A stretch of DNA of 64,000 nucleotides from Sabethes cyaneus. Lineage: Eukaryota > Arthropoda > Insecta > Diptera > Culicidae. Below, in pieces: positions 38,301 through 50,300 of this stretch. The first letter of the stretch is position 1. Each line of letters begins with the position of its first letter. Location: the NCBI RefSeq assembly GCF_943734655.1, contig NC_071354.1, positions 155,703,142 to 155,767,141 of the forward strand, read 5' to 3'. Made by a program: the position numbers and the translations under genes. The notes under the pieces were generated by a model. That model searched no databases. It saw only the letters and a program-made list of their open reading frames with translations, and had not been told where the DNA came from.

Positions 38301-41300
38301 GTTCATTCAAGGACTTGTTCGAAGGCACGATTCATAATCGTACTGATCTGAAGGATTCAGTAAAAATGCAGTACCTTTTCTCATACATTGACGGAGAGGC
38401 TAAAAGGATGGTGAATTCATTTCCGATTAGTGATGCCAATTATCATGAAGCTTGGGAGACATTAATTGCGCATTACGACAAAAACAAATATACGGTGTTT
38501 GCACTCATACGGGAATTTCTGGAGCAACCTTCAGCAAGCAACACGAATGGATTGAAAAAACTAGTGAATGTTTCTGATGACGTCATTCGTCAGCTCAAGG
38601 CGTTGGGCAATGAATACGAAACGCGTGATCCGTGGCTCATTCACCTGCTGCTGGATAAGGTGGATAAAGACACACGTTCGCTTTGGGCACAGAAAATAAT
38701 CGACATCGAAAACCCTTCGTTTATGGATTTTTTGGACTTTCTGCAGAAGCGTTGTGATGCATTGGAAACCTGTTCGGCTTTTGTGAAGAAAACATCGTTT
38801 GACATCGTGAAGAAGGAGAATCCTAGAGCCAGTGGCAACGAAAGGAAACTTCAAGCTTTTCATACTGCTGCTGCTGCTACTCCGATATCTTGTGCAAAGT
38901 GTTCCAACGATCACCCAGTGTACCAGTGTGAGTCTTTTAAGGCAATGGACGTACCAGCACGTCGACAGCTCGCACTATCTTCAAGGCTATGTTACAACTG
39001 TTTGCGCCCGTCACACACGGCGAAACATTGTACATCGAAATCAGTTTGTCATATCGCACAGTGTAAGCAACGGCACCATACCTTGCTGTGCCGAAGAGAC
39101 GTCAAGCGACCGGAGCAGCAGAATGACGCTGTTATCGAACCAGAGGAGCAGAATACTGAGGAGTCTTCAATTTCGGCTAACGCGGCACAGGCAGTAATTA
39201 GCAGTTCGGAACCGTCCACATTTTCATTGTTGCCGACGGTGGTAGCCAATATCAAGGGAGTAGATGGCAAATCAAACGAAGTGAGAATTTTGATTGATTC
39301 GGGATCTCAGGCATCTCTTATCACCGAGGCGTGTGTCAAACGTCTTGGACTGCAGCGGATCAACGCTAAGGTGGAAGTTACTGGGGTTAACGGAGAAGTA
39401 GTCGGTACTACAGCCGGCAAGGTATCGTTGATAGTTTCATCGCGATTCGACGATAGTGATACAATTACAACACAAGCATACGTATTAGGAAAGCTGACGG
39501 CAACCCTGCCGTGCCAGCAATTCAGCGCATCGGATATGCCATACTTGAAAGGTTTGCAACTTGCTGATCCGCGATTCAACAAGTCGAGCTCAGTGGATGT
39601 CATTTTGGGTGCAGATGTCTTCCTGTCCATACTTCGATCGGGGCAGGTCAAGAATCTTAACGGTATTCCTGTAGCACAACGTTCCATATTCGGATGGATG
39701 GTCGCAGGGAGAATCTCCAAGCAGGAATGTTTACACACCAATCATTCAGTGATAAACGTACATCAGGAATTTGATATCGATCGCACTCTACGGATGTTTT
39801 GGGAAGACCAAGAGCTACGCAACAGCCAGCCTTTGACGGAAGAAGAGAAACGGGTAATCAACCATTTCGAATCAACATTCACACGTACGGAAGGAGGACG
39901 CTTTATCGTTAAACTACCGCTGGACGATTCAAAGCAGAAGCTCGGCGAATCTTTGACCGCTGCTGTCAAGCGCCTCAGAGCAATGGAGCGCAGGTTTCAG
40001 AACGATGAAAATTTCATGGTTAGGTACACAACGTTCATGCAAGAGTACATACGGCTGGGACATATGCAGTTAATCCCAGATTCGGAGATAGCAGTCGACC
40101 AGTCAAGGTCCTGTTATTTGCCTCACCACGGGGTCATAAAGGAAGACAGTCTTACGACCAAATTGCGAGTCGTATTCGACGGATCTTGTGTTACATCTTC
40201 CGGAGTATCACTCAACGATTTGCTGCTGAGCGCGCCCAATATCAATGCGGATTTGTTTGATGCTCTATTGCGATTCAGATCGTACCCGATTGTATTTACG
40301 GCGGACGTCGAGAAGATGTACCGTCAGGTATTGGTGCATCCTGACGATACGGACTATCAACGCATTGTATGGCGTGATTCCCCGGACATGCCGATACAAC
40401 ATTTTCGTTTGCTGACTGTAACATACGGTCTGAAGAATTCCGGATTCTTGGCTATGGCAGCATTGAAAAAGGCAGCTGAAGTACACGAGAAGCAGTACCC
40501 AGAGGCAGTTGAGCGGATCAAAAAGCACACCTACGTTGATGATCTGACTTCTGGAGCTGACTCTGCGCAAGAGGCGATGGTGTTAATCAAGCAGATTAAC
40601 GAGATACTACATGATGCGGGCTTTATTCTACGCAAATGGAGCTCGAATTCAGCAACGGTTCTCGACTCACTTAGTGATGTAAATGTTAACGCTAAACCGA
40701 TCAATTTGCCAGACGAACAGAATTCGGTGAAAGCGCTTGGTATACATTGGTTGCCTGAGGAGGACGTTTTCACTTTCAAGGTAAACTTTCGAGTAGATGG
40801 TCCTAACACAAAGCATCAACTGCTGTCGGACACAGCACGACTGTTCGACCCGTTCGGATGGTTCGCACCAGTCATCATTCGTGCAAAAATTCTTTATCAA
40901 CATTGTTGGCTATACGATTTGAACTGGCACGATCCGTTGCCCCCGTGTATCGAGGATGCGTGGGTAGAAATGAAACAAAACTTGTGGCAACTTGAACAGG
41001 TGAAAATTCCAAGATGGATGGCAAACTTTCACGGTCGCATTGAACTGCATGGCTTCTCTGACGCCTCTGAAGAAGCTTACGCCGCAGTTGTGTATATGCG
41101 ATCAACTGACGAAGATGGTCGTATTCACGTCAGCTTAATTGCAGCTAAAACAAAGGTAGCACCGGTGAAACAGGTAACTATACCTCGGCTTGAACTCAAC
41201 GCAGCGGAACTTCTGGCGAAGCTGATGAAGCAGGTAGCGGAACCGCTCGAACGTTTCCAGGTTCAGCAGTATGCCTGGACAGATTCGACGATAGTCCTCC

Positions 41301-44300
41301 AATGGCTTAGCAACCATCCCCGTAAATGGAACACGTATGTAGCGAACAGAGCATCGACTATTCTGGATATTTTACCGCGACGACACTGGGGCCATGTTTC
41401 AACACACGAAAATCCTGCAGATTGTGCGTCGCGAGGACTAAACCCTTCGGAGTTGGTCGATCATCCGCTTTGGTGGTCTGGACCGCATTGGCTAGCAGCG
41501 GATTCTTCGTCGTGGAAGCACAATGTTCCACCGGAAGATTTCGACGACGGCACACTTGAGGTACGTAAACGGTTTCAAACACTCAATACGATGATTAAGC
41601 TTCCAGGCACCAGCTTCGAGATTGAAAGGCAGATTCTTGAACGCAAGTCTACTTTACATGCCGCGTGTCGGCAACTAGCATATGTTAATCGTTTCATAAC
41701 CAATATGAAGGCACAGCGAAGTAAGCAATCCAAACTTTCCGGCACGATCACACTAACCGAACTACATGAAGCTAGACTACAATACGCAAGGCTAGCGCAA
41801 CATGACGTTTACGCAAGAGAGATGGATAGCTTAAAGGGTGGTAGCGAGGTTTTTTGTAAATCGAAGATCAGCGACATGTATCCATTTCTGGACAGTGACG
41901 GAACCATGCGAGTTGGCGGTCGGTTGCAGCATTCGGCTCGTCCATTTCGCATTATGCATCCCGTAATTCTACCTAAAGAACATCGCGTCACACGACTGTT
42001 AATAGAGGAACTACACGTTCAGAACTGTCATGCCGGCCCATCGCTATTGACTGCAACTATAAACCAATACTACTATGTGAAGGGTTGCCAAGACGTGGTT
42101 AAGCAAGTGATACGCAACTGTGTGAAATGTTGTCGCTTGAAAGCGAAGACTGCTCAGCAGTTAATGGGAAGTCTTCCAGCGGCACGTGTTACAGCATATC
42201 GTCCATTCGCACACGTCGGAGTGGACTATGCCGGTCCCATTCTGATACGCTGCAGTAACACTCGAGGAGAGCGATCGATGAAGGGTTATATCGTGGTCTT
42301 CGTCTGCTTATCGACTAAGGCGGTGCACCTAGAAGCAGCAGGGGACCTTACGACAGCTACGTTCTTGGGAGCGTTGAAACGGATGATTGCACGACGCGGA
42401 TATTGCAACGAGATCTGGTCTGATAACGGTACCAACCTGGTTGGAGCTGATCGACAACTCAGAGAAACTTACACAGCCTTGATGTCACACGGTAAGGATG
42501 CTGAGCGCTTTCTCAGTAGCCTCGGTATACAATGGAGATTCATTTCGCCGTCCAGTCCTCACCAGGGCGGTATTTGGGAAGCGGCGGTGAAAAGCGCCAA
42601 GGGCTTACTTCGACCAATCGTTGGAAATGAGAAGCTGACCTTCGAGGAGCTGACCACTGTGCTCTGTCAGATCGAGGCTTGTTTGAATTCCAGGCCTCTC
42701 TGTCCGATGTCATCATCACCCGATAACTGCGAAGCCCTCACTCCGGGGCACTTCCTCGTAGGACAACCGTTAAACCTGTTACCCGAACCAGACGTCTTGC
42801 GGGTGCAAATGAATCGACTCGATCATTGGGAGAAGGTCCAACGATACACAATCCAATTTTGGAACAGATGGCGGAACGAGTACCTGGCAACGCTGCAGTC
42901 CAGGGGCAAATGGCGAACCAGACAGGAGAACATCAAACCGGGTCAGCTCGTCCTGGTGAAAAGCGACAACGTGCCGCCTTCGGCTTGGGAGTTGGCCAGG
43001 GTGTCAGCAGTGCATCCGGATCAACAGGGGTTAGTCCGCATCGTTACGCTGCGTCGAGGCAAGACAGAATACCAACGCCCGGTTCAGAAGTTGTGTCCAC
43101 TTCCGGATTGAGGTGCTACCTCAAGGCGGGGAGGATGTTGGAGCGGAGTTTTTTGCAATCCCCTGCGCACGCAACCGGTCTATCAACTAACAGTATCTAT
43201 ATAAACAAACGAGAAGAAGAAATTCAAATTTTTTCACTTCCAACGAATAAGTAGAGCAATAAAGACGCTATTTTGTACTCGGTCGGTTTTCATTCGTATT
43301 TCTCGGTTTCGATTCAATCCTCCGGTGATATCCCGTTTTCTGGCGTCAGTGATTAGTCCAGGTTCTAATAACCTCTCGTTTTCCGGCTCGTCCACCTCAA
43401 CATAAGGCTTAGCCTAATATCTAGTAATCTACTGACCAAAATGGCTTCTTCCCAGGGAGAATGCGCCTAATTTAATTTAATTTACCTCACCGTGCATTCA
43501 CTATATTCAGCTTTTTTCATAGAATTTTCATTATTTGAGCAGTGATTTTGCATAGATATTTCATCAGAAGTAGATGACTTTGAATTTTTAAATTAAATTG
43601 TTTTTCTTCTCACTTCCATTGTTCATCGTTTGACTTCTGTCCGGCTTTTTTTTTTATTTAAAACAAAGTTTTTAATTCTACGCTAAATTAATTAACAACT
43701 TTCTTCTTCTTTGAGCCGATGGACTCCACAGTATGGTACCTACCTATATTGGTAATTTATATCCCGAAGCGAGCCGTGAGCCAATCCAATGTTAAATGGA
43801 AGCTAGGCAAACTAGCCACTGTTGTTTACATGCTCAAATTTGACTCGTGATTTTGACATCATCATACAATCAGCAATCTCCTACGCTATCTTATCCAGAT
43901 TTTTACTATGTGCTAAAATTATTTATTTACAAAATTATCCATAATTAGCACGGAGGCCAGTGTTTTTAGTCAGCAAACCTGTAAGGGCTTGTTGTACCTG
44001 TTTTTAAATACTAAATGCTACACATTAGCAATATCCACGAGTATCAATTAACCGTTCTAATTCAAGTTTATTATAAAAAAAATTCTTGTATACAATCCCT
44101 GTTTGTAAGTGTTAGGCTAGTAACGACCACAGGTTAACTTCTAGCTCCCGAAATTGCAGTTTCATGTTAGAGCCAACAAGATCCCTTTTGCATCCCGCAT
44201 GCTCAAGAACTTCAGCATTTGCTCGAATGGTTTGCATCGTGGTGGCAAAAATGGAACTTACTTCTGCCGTACTTGAGCGTGACATAATATTGACATAATG

Positions 44301-47300
44301 TTTATTTTTTTGCAAAAAAAGCATAGACGCTTGCGTAAACTGCGGAGCCCACGTAGCTTTGATAATCGATGTAGGAAACGGATTGGACAATTGAGAAATT
44401 GGCGCTGTTGACTCATGCCATAAAATAGATACACGCTACTTTCCTACGGGAAGTACAACAACCGATGTGGAGTTTGCAAATCGTGACAATGTTGCTTATC
44501 TGTCGACGTAGAAACGCAATTTCATTTCTGATAAGATATTGAATGAATTTTGGTTGTATGCGGATATGATGAAGTTTGACGCAGAGCTTGCAATTTTTGA
44601 AACGCGAATTCTACGTGTCTTTTCATTATCAAGGTTAAATAGACCAGGAAAAAAAACATTCATAAACGCATATCATGTTCGATCTTTCGGCTGCATGATT
44701 GTTGGTATTTTATGGCTATTAAAAACGTGAGAAAGAAATCATTCCGGCTTTAAACCGCTTAGTGCATGATTTCCGTCGGACAGTCAATAAATTGCCGCAT
44801 TGAACCTCCGCTAGCTTCCGCGTAGCGCTGGTTTCACTTGCGCTCGTGCTCAGTTCCTAAATCCGTTATTTATAAAGAAATATGTAACGAAATGTGCAGA
44901 CAACACCAGCTAGTTCTCGTCTTTTACGTTGCACCTGTAGATTCGACGATCGCAACCTTTAACGCTCAATCAAGCGTGTTTGGTCGGTGTCCGTTCTGAA
45001 ATAGACCGGTACGTTGGCGCTGAATGAATGCTGCTCGAAAGTGAAACGTGCTGCCCCGTGAGAGATTGTATCTTAAATTAATGCAAAACCCGACCACTGC
45101 GTGACAACATTTCAACAGTTAATAAGACAGTTAATTCAAATGAGACATTCCACGTTTCCGGAGCAGTATAATCCATACTTCTCTGGTGGAGATTTGACTA
45201 TGGTGAATAGTAAAAGGCTGTTGTATCCATACATCCATACCAAGCACGATCGTATCTATAAAAATTTTACGGTACTAATAATGTTTTATCGATGCTGAAA
45301 TGATTTGGGAACCGATGTTTCATGAAAAATATAACAATAGTGTATTTTAGCACAGAGAACTATCATGGTTTGATCAACCATATTTTAGTTATGTGAAATA
45401 CCCATACTGCACTGCATTCCAGTCAGTCTAGAAAATTTCCATTGTAAAAAAACAGAATCTCAATATTATCGGGAATCCCTCTCTGAGGTCACTACCGTGT
45501 TGGGGAGTGAACGGCTGATACCGCTAAACCACAAAACCACAATACCCTTTCGCTTTTGACAACAGTGATGCTTTTTCTGAAGGAAGAAAAGAAAAAATGC
45601 TCAAATAGAGCTGTGAAAGTTTTACAACTTCAACATTAGGAAGAGATTAATACATCTACACTATGTTCAATGTGGTATGTGACCAATTTGAAAACAACCT
45701 CCTCGGATGTCTCTATATTTGGAAATTTAGATCATTCACTACTCTCTCCAATAGGCTATTACCACTATATCTATGTGGCAATCGACCCCATTCTAACATG
45801 TCACAATTTTTCGTATTCTACTTGTCTTTATTACGTAAATATCCGTATCATCACATATTAAAGAATTGCCGGTAATTTAGGATATTCAGATAATGAATAT
45901 GGTAAACAGAAATGGGCACAGAATACAACTATGAAGTACACTGAATTAATTAACGAACCAACAACAAATAGTTTTTTCTAAATTTGGATAGCAAAATATA
46001 CGAAGATTCACAAAAAAAACTTAAGTCCTGCTAACCACACTACTAATAAGAAACGTAAAAGTAAATACCTGATTAACGAATACCGCTCGAATCGAATCCG
46101 CTTTCGATTTAGTTTGTCCTACCCTGAAGGCAAATCCCCTATTCACGATCCGATTAAATTCATGGACAATTAAATGAACAAAACATGATATTGTTTTTAG
46201 GTATATGCCTTTTATTATGGCTTGGTCACTTTAATTAGAGTGTGCAAATTTTACCAGACTCCACCACACGTCATCGTGATGGTGATGCTGTTAAAATAAT
46301 CATGGGAATTTTCCGCTGTTGAGAACAAGTTTGGGTGTAATCTATCCCATTTACGTCAAAATCAGCCAAAGACAAAAAATGGTCATCTATAAATGTTAAA
46401 TTGGAGAGATCAAATTCAAAAGTAGAAAACTACATGATGACATGTAGCTACCGCTCGTAACTGCCGTATCTTTCTAAATTGCCGCAAAATACTTTCAAAA
46501 TAAGAGTGACCTCTACGAGCACTCGCGGCACTAAGCAAATAAATACCTAACCGGGGGAATTAAAAACGTAACCAAGAGCGATCAACCGTCGCAACATTGA
46601 ACTTTGTGCTCTCGATGGTAGTAAATTCGCTGTGCGGCTGTTTCGCGAATCGGTTTTAGGCTTCAATTTGTGTTGCTAATTTTTTCGCCATTCACCAACC
46701 GACCAACCAACCAGCCAACCGCCATTCACAGCTCACAGGCAGAGCAGCGGTGCGCCTTGCGGCTTTGATTGACTGACGTATTCTCTTGTCAAATAATTGA
46801 ACCCGATCAAGCATTCGATCGTGAGATTTTTTTTCTGTCAGTAGCAGTCCTGCAGACATTTCTCAATCATTACCAATATGAACATCGATAGTGATTGTGG
46901 GATGGGAAACCTAATTTTTTGTCTCGTGGAACTTAAAGTGCATTGCCTTTGCAATGCATGAGAAGGATGTTACCATTTTCAGTGCAATGGTTGCACGTGT
47001 TAAAAGTTGATATTGATTTATTCAACTCAACTAAGTTTATTCTGTTACAATCAATACTGTAAGCAAGCTCAATCACCATTCCTAGATGAATTAGAATAGA
47101 GATTTCATTGGCTTCCAATTGCCCTACCAGTTTCATGAAATAAGAAACGGGATATCGTGTTGAATCGTGTATCTATTTACGAGCTTTAATCTATGAAACT
47201 ACGAGCTACGAGCTGAAATTAAAAAAAACCTTCAGCACAATACGACGAATGGCAAAGTTGGAACATGACACGTAACAATTAAACTCGGATGCTATTATCT

Positions 47301-50300
47301 GCTCACTGGTGTGATTCACGCAAGGAGGAACTACTCCGGAATCGTAGGAAGTTAAGTTTATATAATTCTTCAAACATCGCTAAATTTTCAAAATCAAATC
47401 TCTTGATTTTGCTCGGTAACTTTTATTATCAAATTTCAAATTCAATAGATATTGATGGTACATTCTTTAGAACTAGTCCAAATAAAATTCCAATTTCAAC
47501 CGCAATTTGAAATTGAATTGAGGTTTAATTTCAATGCCGCATTGTAAAAACAAATTCTAGTTTATTTAAATTTCTATTTCACCACCGATTTGAAGCCCAA
47601 TTTCAAGTGCATTTTCAAGTTTTATTGAGGTCCAATTACATGGCCTAATTTGAAATCAAATTTCAAGTTCAATTTCATAGTCCAATGCAAGTACGATTTC
47701 ATGTCCAATAATCCATTTAAAGTCCAATTGTTGTCTTTGAAGAAGTTTATTTATAAAATATAGCGCATAGTGCAAAAAACTATAAGTATAACCGTGAATC
47801 AACCTATTAAGGTAATACAAACTTTTGTCTTTTAAATGCACCCAAAATTTTTTTTCTACAAAACTCGCATTGTAGAACACACTAAAATGAGCAACTGACA
47901 CATTCCAACGCTGGCTCAACTTGCAAGGGAAGCTAGCCGCCTGAAGCTTGAAATCCTGGGGCTGAGCGAGGTCCGCTGGCCGGGTACTGGCGAACACAGG
48001 ACATCATCCGGGCAAGTCTTGCTCTACTCTGGCATACGAGGTGAAAATGCTACTCGTGAAAGAGGAGTTGGATTTCTACTGAGCCCAGGGGCACATGCGG
48101 CCCTGATGAAGTGGGAACCAATAAATGAGCGAATAATCGTTGCCAGATTTAGAACACGGGTTAGGAACCTTACGGCAATCCAGTGCTATGCGCCAACAGA
48201 TGCTGCCGACCTGCAGGAGAAAGAGAGCTTTTACAGCCAGCTGAACAGCGTGGTTGAGAAAATCCCGAAGGGGGACATCCAAATTCACATGGGCGACTTC
48301 AACGCGAAGATTGGCTCAAACAACGCGGACCTTGAACGCGTCATGGGACGCCATGGCCTAGGAGAGATGAGCGAAAACGGGGAGCTGTTTACAGAATTCT
48401 GTGGTAATAACGACATGGTCATTGGTGGATCGCTCTTCCCCCATAGACCAGTACATAAAGTCACGTGGGTTTCCCGCGACGGCCGAACAGAAAACCAAAT
48501 CGACCACATCTGCATCAGCCGGAAATGGAGAAGGAGCCTTCTTGATGTACGCAACAAACGCAGCGCTGACATTGCATCCGACCATCATCTTGTTATCGCT
48601 GAGATACGTCTGCGCGTCGCGCGTGTCCAACGACGGGAGGAGAAAGTTGGATGCCGCTACGACGTCCGCCGATTGGAGAATCCTGAGGTGAAAAGGGCCT
48701 TTGTTGAACAACTTGAATCTCGAGCCTCGGAGTTGCCATCTGGTGGAACCGTCGAAGAGCAATGGACCGGCATCAAGAACGCCTTCATCACGACCAGTGA
48801 TGAAACCCTCGGCAAAGCGCGCAGTGGGCGGAGGGAGTGGATTTCGGATGAAACTTGGAGGAAGATCGACGAGCGGAGAGAGGCGAAAGCCGGCATTGAG
48901 CGAGCGCGGACCAGATCGGCTAAGACAGCTGCCCGTCAACGATACGCCGAACTGGAGAGGGCTGTTAAACGTGCTTGTAGGCGGGACAAGAGAGCCTGGA
49001 CTAACTCCCTAGCCGAACAAGGAGAAACCGCCGCCGCCAATGGTGATATCCGTTTGTTGTACGATATTTCTCGCCGCCTTAGTGGTGCCAGGATGAATAC
49101 AAAGATGCCGCTAAAGGACAGAGCTGGTCAGCTATTGACTGACCGTACAGAACAGCTTAAGCGATGGACTGAACATTTTGAACAACTCTTCCGAGTTTCA
49201 AATGTCAGAGACCAACAAAACCAGCAGCGTACGACGCCTACAGTTCGTCGAATGAATCGCGTGAACTCGGAGGCGCCATCGCTGGATGAAATTGTAGCAG
49301 CCATCAAGAGTATGAAATCCAATAGAGCGCCAGGGATAGATCGTATTTCAGCCGAAATGCTCAAAGCTGACCCATCTTTGTCAGCCCAGATGATGCATCA
49401 GCTTTTCAGCAATATTTGGGAAACCGCAACTTTTCCGGTGGACTGGATGCAGGGCATATTGGTCAAAGTCCCTAAGAAAGGAGACCTAACTGAATGCGGT
49501 AACTGGCGTGGCATCACGTTGCTCTGTATTACTCTCAAAGTACTCTGTAAGGTAATCCTCAACCGGATCCAGGAGAAGATCGACGCTACTCTCCGGCGGC
49601 AGCAAGCTGGATTCCGTGCTGGCCGATCATGTGTAGACCATATCACAACGCTCCGCATTATATTGGAGCAGATCAACGAATTCCAGGACTCTCTTCTGCT
49701 GGTGTTCGTTGACTTCGAAAAGGCGTTCGACCGACTCAATCACGAAAACATCTGGAGCGCACTTAGGCGTAGAGGAGTTCCAGATAAGCTAGTCCATCTC
49801 ATCGAGGCTCAGTACGAGGCGTTCTCGTGCAAGGTTTTGCACGACGGCGTCTTGTCCGACCCCATAAGGGTTACTGCTGGCGTGAGACAGGGCTGCATTT
49901 TATCACCGCTTCTGTTTCTCATCGTTATGGATGAGATATTAGTTGGAGCAATTGACAGTAGACCAAATCGAGGATTGCCTTGGAATCCTCTAACGATGGA
50001 GCAGCTAAATGACCTCGACCTAGCCGACGACATTGTCTTGCTCGCACAACGCCGAAACGATATGCAGAGCAAGTTAGACGACCTCTCCGAGAGCTCCCAG
50101 GCAGCAGGTCTCACAGTCAATGTAGCGAAAACTAAGTCTATGGTAGTGAACACTGACAATTCCACCAACTTTACAGTAGCGGGACAACAAGTTGAGCAGG
50201 TAGCCGTCTTTCAATATCTTGGTAGCCAAACAACGCCCGATGGTGGTACCAAGACTGATATAGCCACACGGATCAGGAAGGCCAGGGGTGCCTTTGCAGG

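Larger units (their letters stand above)
37509..43402 (+). mobile_element. Complete BEL/Pao LTR retrotransposon
   Basis: The element is 5894 bp with 267-bp LTRs (37509-37775 and 43136-43402), each starting TGTTGG and ending CAACA. They read as identical base for base. The 5-bp target duplication TAAGG lies at 37504-37508 and 43403-43407. A likely primer-binding site starts near 37778 (TGGTCCTTCACGC), and a purine-rich tract (AAGGCGGGGAGGA, 43123-43135) abuts the right LTR. One long uninterrupted Gag-Pol frame lies between. Identical LTRs and an intact frame point to a recent, possibly still mobile insertion. It lies antisense in cueball intron 1. Confidence 0.95.
43408..47897. other. AT-rich intron sequence between BEL and family B
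   Basis: No gene was recognised. The short open frames, such as 44112-44390 on the - strand, show no known motifs. Separately listed in this span are a tRNA-like segment, a GC-richer block and an AATTCAA tract. Confidence 0.4.

Noticed and set aside
44112..44390. 92-codon - strand frame
   Set aside because: No domain, no splice context and ordinary intron composition; length is within chance expectation.
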